A stretch of DNA of 9,206 nt from an uncultured Oscillibacter sp. (GTDB lineage: Bacteria > Bacillota > Clostridia > Oscillospirales > Oscillospiraceae): NCBI GenBank assembly GCA_946183715.1, contig CAMHDB010000062.1, forward strand, positions 1-9,206, given 5' to 3'. Of the stretch, positions 6,272 through 9,206 are shown piece by piece (within the stretch, counting starts at the first letter, position 1; the number at the start of each line of letters is the position of its first letter). The notes beneath the pieces were generated by a model, which was not told the DNA's origin, ran no database searches, and was given only the letters and a program-made list of their open reading frames with translations. Position numbers and translations under genes: made by a program.

Positions 6272-6304
6272 ATGTCCAATGACGAGCGTGAACTGCTATG
6301 CTAG
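6272..6304 (+). CDS. 10-codon upstream mini-ORF overlapping the DUF4428 gene
   Basis: ATG 6272 opens a 10-residue frame, MSNDERELLC, that stops at TAG 6302-6304. Its stop overlaps the next gene's start in the string ATGCTAG, where ATG 6298 begins the DUF4428 frame. The best Shine-Dalgarno in the neighbourhood serves this mini-ORF. Two readings are possible. It may be a real leader peptide that brings ribosomes to 6298 by termination-reinitiation. Or it may be the true N-terminus of the downstream protein, broken by a one-base change or sequencing error between about 6289 (an in-frame stop in the downstream frame) and 6304. It has no run of a single amino acid that would suggest attenuation. 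Confidence 0.45.
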   Translation: MSNDERELLC

Positions 6305-6981
6305 AACAGAAACGAACGGAACCGGGACGCTGTATTCTGTGCGGCGCGGAGGCCACATCTTTCGGAAGCCGTACTGTGGCGGCGGGGTGGCTGTGCGGCG
6401 AATGCACCGGCAAAATGTCGCCGTGGTTCCGGTGCCGTCAGGATATCACGGAGGCGGAACTCCGCGCCCATCTGGCCTATCGGGAAGAGAACAGAGGACG
6501 CTTGTCCGGCTTCCGTCCCACGGTACGCGTCTGGCGAGGCCCGACTTTGTATCTGGACGACGCGCGCCGGCAGTTCGCGGTTTCGGACGCCTTGGTGAAG
6601 GAGTTCCCGACAGAGAACCCGGACATTCTGGACTACCGTCAAATCCTGCAATGCGACACGGAAATCGAGGAACACAGAACCGAATTGAAGCGCTTTTCGC
6701 CGGGATTGGGGCGAATCAGTTACCGCCCAAAACGGTACGAATACCGCTTTAATATTTGGGTTCGCATTCTGGTGGAGCACCCGTTTTTCCATGAAATGCG
6801 GTTCTGCCTGAACCGGAGGCCGCTTATCGTGAGGGGCTACGACGTGGAGGCGTCCGTCAAGGGAAAAGTCGTGAAGAACAGGGATTACCAGTCCTGCGTC
6901 AGCGCGGCGGCGGAAATGCGGGATGTCCTTTTGAAAGCGCGGGACGCGGCCATTCCGGACGAAGCCGGGCCTTTTCCGTGA
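6298..6981 (+). CDS. DUF4428-like zinc-ribbon domain protein of unknown function
   Basis: The 227-aa product begins with a four-cysteine knuckle (Cys12-x2-Cys15 and Cys33-x2-Cys36) around a FGSRTVAAGWLCGEC segment. HLAYREEN and a short FRPT follow, then a second region with YLDDARRQFAV, ENPDILDYRQI, YEYRFNIWVRI and HPFFHEMRFCLN. From memory this is the layout of DUF4428 proteins, common in Firmicutes, where the N-terminal part is a putative metal-binding ribbon. The function is unknown, and I see no signal peptide or membrane segment, so it is probably cytoplasmic. ATG 6298 is the only early start in this frame, since a TGA lies at 6289-6291, but it lacks its own Shine-Dalgarno and probably depends on the mini-ORF. 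It appears to be a separate single-gene unit with its own -10 box and the terminator at 7001-7037. Confidence 0.75.
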   Translation: MLEQKRTEPGRCILCGAEATSFGSRTVAAGWLCGECTGKMSPWFRCRQDITEAELRAHLAYREENRGRLSGFRPTVRVWRGPTLYLDDARRQFAVSDALVKEFPTENPDILDYRQILQCDTEIEEHRTELKRFSPGLGRISYRPKRYEYRFNIWVRILVEHPFFHEMRFCLNRRPLIVRGYDVEASVKGKVVKNRDYQSCVSAAAEMRDVLLKARDAAIPDEAGPFP

Positions 6982-7000
6982 AACAGCTTGCGAAATCAGG

Positions 7001-7037
7001 AATCAGGCCTTTGCCGTGACAGCAAAGGCCTGATTTT
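7001..7037 (+). terminator. Rho-independent terminator between convergent genes
   Basis: AATCAGGCCTTTGC (7001-7014) and GCAAAGGCCTGATT (7022-7035) form a perfect 14-bp stem with a 7-base loop. On the plus strand the stem runs into TTTT (7034-7037), so it ends the DUF4428 transcript, whose stop is at 6979-6981. Read on the minus strand it also lies just beyond the pilO stop, but the following T-tract is poor (CCTGATTT), so termination of the pil operon would rest on the stem alone. Confidence 0.85.
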
Positions 7038-7059
7038 CCGTAACAGGGAGGCAGTTTTG

Positions 7060-7671
7060 TCAGGAAGAAGAAGCGGCGGCGGCGGCTTCCTGCGCCCGGA
7101 TGAGTTCGGCAAGAACCGCGTCCATGACGGCGTCCACGCGGGTTTCGTAGAAGGTGCCGTTCGCCTTGACGTTGACGGTGTTGCCGTCCGCGGCGTCCAC
7201 GCCGCTACACTGGATGTCCCCGACCAGACAGCGGATGGGGCTCGCCGACAGGCGGGTGAAAATGCCCTTGGCGGTCTCGAAACTCGGGGCCGTGAAGGAA
7301 ATCAGGAAGTTGCGGCGAATCTGGTTTCCGTTCAGCGTGATTTTGTCGAAGGCCAGCGAATACTGCTCCGAAGCGCCCAGCACCTCGTTGAGAATCCGCA
7401 GTTCCTCCTCGCTCTGGTTGTAGCTCGGCATTTCGTGCCGGAGTTCCTTGGCCTCCTCGAGTTCGGCCACGCGGCGCTTGTAATCGTCGATACGGCGCTC
7501 TACGGCGGCGAGTTCCAATACCAGATTGTCGCGCTCGGCGTGGGCCTCCTCAATGCCCCGCCGGATGGGCTGGTCAATAAACTGGTAGTAGCCTAGGCCC
7601 ATCAGCACGAGAATCAGCACGAGAAGAATCAGTTTTTCCGGGAGGGTAAAGTCACGGGTTAGCAGTCTCAC
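7060..7671 (-). CDS. pilO: PilO-like type IV pilus inner-membrane protein
   Basis: In type IV pili and type II secretion, PilO pairs with PilN to form the inner-membrane alignment complex that links the cytoplasmic PilM ring to the rest of the machine. This 203-aa product has a short cytoplasmic N-terminus, one transmembrane segment (about 14-33, LILLVLILVLMGLGYYQF), a charged coiled coil (about 38-80) and a compact C-terminal domain (about 85-185) consistent with the ferredoxin-like fold of PilO. It ends in an Ala/Ser-rich tail. The start is GTG at 7669-7671, overlapping the pilN stop as GTGA, with AAGGAG about 10 bases upstream inside pilN. The assignment rests on topology, size and position after pilM and pilN rather than on a diagnostic motif. 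It is the last gene of its operon, just before the shared terminator. Confidence 0.75.
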   Translation of the reverse strand: MRLLTRDFTLPEKLILLVLILVLMGLGYYQFIDQPIRRGIEEAHAERDNLVLELAAVERRIDDYKRRVAELEEAKELRHEMPSYNQSEEELRILNEVLGASEQYSLAFDKITLNGNQIRRNFLISFTAPSFETAKGIFTRLSASPIRCLVGDIQCSGVDAADGNTVNVKANGTFYETRVDAVMDAVLAELIRAQEAAAAASSS

Positions 7672-8414
7672 GGGGCTTCAACTCCTTCCTGCTGTGCGGC
7701 TTGTTCGGTTTCCGCGGCCTCCCCGGCCTCCCCGGCCTCTTCGGCGGCTTTCGCCTCGTCCCAGAGCACGGAGGCGGTCTTGAAGGTGATGTTGACCTCG
7801 GCGGTAATCGTCTCCTCGTTGGAAACGTTCTCGTTGCTGGAAACCGTCGTGGAGGCCGTCACGATGGCGCAGGAGGACACCACGGGGGATTCCTGCAACT
7901 GCTGTACCATCGCCGTAATTTCGGTCAGCGTGTTACTGCTGACGTGTATGGAGAGCGTGTTTTCGTGGAGCGACCACGCGTCCAGCGGGGCCACGGGGAG
8001 GATAATCTGCTGTACCACGTCCATGACGGTCACGCGGCTGATACGGTCGTACTCCTCCGCCGTCATGTCGTTGGTGGTGTAGTGGGCGTAGTCCAAGGAG
8101 ATGTCCTTGAAGTGGTTGTACTCGTCGTTTTTCTGGTTGATTTGGTTTTGGAGCGCGTAGACCTCGGAGCGGGCGGCGTCCAGCGCGGCGAAGCGGTCGA
8201 TGACGGCCACCTTGCTGACAAATCCGGCGGCCACGATGATGAGCGCGATAGCCGGAATGGCAACCCGCCAGTCAATGGGCTTCTCCCCGACCGTGACGAA
8301 GTTGATGGAGCGCTTGACGGGCATATGCCCGACAAGGTGCCAGCGGAGAGCGGGCCGCGCCTCCTGACCTTCCTCCTCCGGTGTGTCCGGCTTTTTCAAG
8401 AGGCTTAAAGTCAC
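7668..8414 (-). CDS. pilN: PilN-like type IV pilus inner-membrane protein
   Basis: PilN proteins span the inner membrane once, bind PilM through a short N-terminal peptide and dimerise with PilO outside the membrane. This 248-aa product has a cytoplasmic N-terminus of about 48 residues containing RSINFVTVG, which could be the counterpart of the PilM-binding INLLP-type motif. A transmembrane helix (about 52-70, in WRVAIPAIALIIVAAGFVSK) is followed by a coiled coil (about 75-105) and an extracytoplasmic domain to about residue 215. The last 30 or so residues are an Ala/Glu/Gln-rich acidic tail, unusual for PilN. The start is GTG 8412-8414, 7 bases after AGGAGG on the same strand. The N-terminal extension before the INF motif is longer than in the textbook PilN. 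Identity is supported mainly by position between pilM and pilO. Confidence 0.75.
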   Translation of the reverse strand: MTLSLLKKPDTPEEEGQEARPALRWHLVGHMPVKRSINFVTVGEKPIDWRVAIPAIALIIVAAGFVSKVAVIDRFAALDAARSEVYALQNQINQKNDEYNHFKDISLDYAHYTTNDMTAEEYDRISRVTVMDVVQQIILPVAPLDAWSLHENTLSIHVSSNTLTEITAMVQQLQESPVVSSCAIVTASTTVSSNENVSNEETITAEVNITFKTASVLWDEAKAAEEAGEAGEAAETEQAAQQEGVEAP

Positions 8415-8420
8415 AATGTT

Positions 8421-8431
8421 TCCTCCTTTCC
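8421..8431 (-). promoter_or_regulatory. Ribosome binding site of pilN
   Basis: On the minus strand GGAAAGGAGG lies 7 bases before GTG 8414, in the 22-base gap between the pilM stop and pilN. It justifies the GTG start. Confidence 0.75.
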
Positions 8432-8436
8432 TCGTG

Positions 8437-9206
8437 TCAGTCCATGGTAATGCCGATGGATTCGATATACTGGTAGCAGTCGGGGATTCTGTCGCCGCCG
8501 GGGGCGAGGTTCGCGGCTTGGTGGATGTTCATGTCTAGGGTTTCCCGGATGACTTCCTGAAGCGGTACGATAACCGCGCCGCCGCCGCAGAGCCAAACGT
8601 CGTTGACATCGCTGTCGGGGTTGCTGAAACGGTAGAAGTTGAGCGCGCGCATGAGTTCTACGGAGAGGTTGTTGTAGGCGTTGACGCAGGCCTCGTGATT
8701 CTGACAGCCCTCGTAGTTCGTCAACAGGTAGGTGTGCGCGAGATGGGCGTCCACGTCCATCGCGTCGGCGATTGCGTCGTCGAGTACGGACAGGCCGGTT
8801 TCCAGCACGCGCGTGACGATGTGCCGCTCCCCCCGGAACATGTACATCCGGATATTCTGGAATCCGAGGTCGAGGAGGCAGTATTCGCGGGGCTCCGTAC
8901 TCCCGCTGACGGCCTCCGCGCGGCGAATGAGCGAAATGTACGCGCACAGCGACGGCGCGGCCTTGACGAGTTTCAGCCCGGCCTTTCGCATGATGTGCTT
9001 GGCGTCGTCCAGCACGCCCGTCGGCACGGCGGACAACATGAGTTCCATCGTGGGGGCGTGCTCGTCGGAGGCCTCGTCGCGCTCGCGCTCGATGTCCTCC
9101 GGCGTGGAGAGCATCGCGTAGTCGAACACGTAGCCCTTGAGCTCGTCGGTGATGTAGTCGTTGAACTCGTAGGGGATGTTGATGACGAGCTGTTCGGCGG
9201 ACATGA
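8437..9206 (-). CDS. pilM: PilM-like actin-fold ATPase, 5' end outside the window
   Basis: PilM is the cytoplasmic actin-like ATPase of the type IV pilus platform; it binds the N-terminus of PilN. About 255 residues of the C-terminal part are visible. They include PYEFNDYI near the edge, then LLDLGFQNIRMYMFRG (about 109-124, resembling the second phosphate loop of actin-fold ATPases), RVLETGLSVLDDAIADAM, and WLCGGGAVIVPLQEVI (about 204-219, the adenosine-binding glycine motif). It ends YIESIGITMD, like the terminal AIGLA-type helix. An ATG lies at 9202-9204, but full-length PilM is about 350 residues and begins with an IDIG phosphate-1 motif that is absent here. I therefore treat this ATG as internal and the gene as cut by the window edge. 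It heads the visible part of a minus-strand pilM-pilN-pilO operon; upstream genes probably lie beyond base 9206. Confidence 0.8.
   Translation of the reverse strand, partial: MSAEQLVINIPYEFNDYITDELKGYVFDYAMLSTPEDIERERDEASDEHAPTMELMLSAVPTGVLDDAKHIMRKAGLKLVKAAPSLCAYISLIRRAEAVSGSTEPREYCLLDLGFQNIRMYMFRGERHIVTRVLETGLSVLDDAIADAMDVDAHLAHTYLLTNYEGCQNHEACVNAYNNLSVELMRALNFYRFSNPDSDVNDVWLCGGGAVIVPLQEVIRETLDMNIHQAANLAPGGDRIPDCYQYIESIGITMD

Noticed and set aside
5661..6752. A 363-codon plus-strand open frame running through aroQ and into the DUF4428 gene
   Set aside because: It is out of frame with both real genes, has an Arg/Gly-rich composition and matches no family. aroQ in the other frame is unambiguous.

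Overview
The window reads as chromosomal DNA from a high-GC member of the Clostridia, most likely an Oscillospiraceae/Ruminococcaceae-type bacterium. This is inferred from the enzyme variants (a Thermotoga-type DAHP synthase with an N-terminal regulatory domain, an EPSP synthase with an ESGSTLRFL-type loop, a chorismate synthase with RGGGHFSGR, a fused chorismate mutase/prephenate dehydratase), from a DUF4428-type protein, from PilM/N/O-like genes and from purine-rich Shine-Dalgarno sequences. No rRNA or other lineage marker is present, so the placement is provisional.

Layout. Bases 1-200 are a conspicuously AT-rich upstream region. They hold a 100-bp palindromic element (49-148) with perfect 16-bp terminal inverted repeats, flanked on both sides by the same 7 bases (CATAGAA). 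That is the signature of a MITE or similar small insertion placed just before the operon. Bases 201-6114 are a tightly packed plus-strand aromatic amino acid operon: aroF, aroB, aroA, aroC, pheA, aroQ. The first five genes overlap end to start by 4 to 11 bases, and aroQ follows after a 9-base gap. Together they encode DAHP synthesis (step 1), dehydroquinate synthase (step 2), type II dehydroquinase (step 3), EPSP synthase (step 6), chorismate synthase (step 7) and the branch to phenylpyruvate. Shikimate dehydrogenase (aroE), shikimate kinase (aroK) and the tyrosine branch (tyrA) are not in the window.

Bases 6115-6297 are a regulatory-looking gap with an imperfect 26-nt inverted repeat, a consensus -10 box inside its right arm, and a 10-codon mini-ORF with a near-perfect ribosome binding site. 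The mini-ORF's stop overlaps the start of a DUF4428-like zinc-ribbon gene (6298-6981). A strong hairpin terminator (7001-7037) separates this gene from a convergent minus-strand operon that enters from the right edge: pilM (5' part missing), pilN and pilO, which resemble the inner-membrane assembly platform of a type IV pilus.

The genes themselves belong to recognisable families. The most unusual signals are the probable MITE upstream of aroF, the mini-ORF coupled to the DUF4428 gene, the promoter-bearing inverted repeat after aroQ, and an Arg-to-Cys change in the phenylalanine-binding ESRP motif of PheA. I see no convincing evidence for a wholly new multi-gene system.
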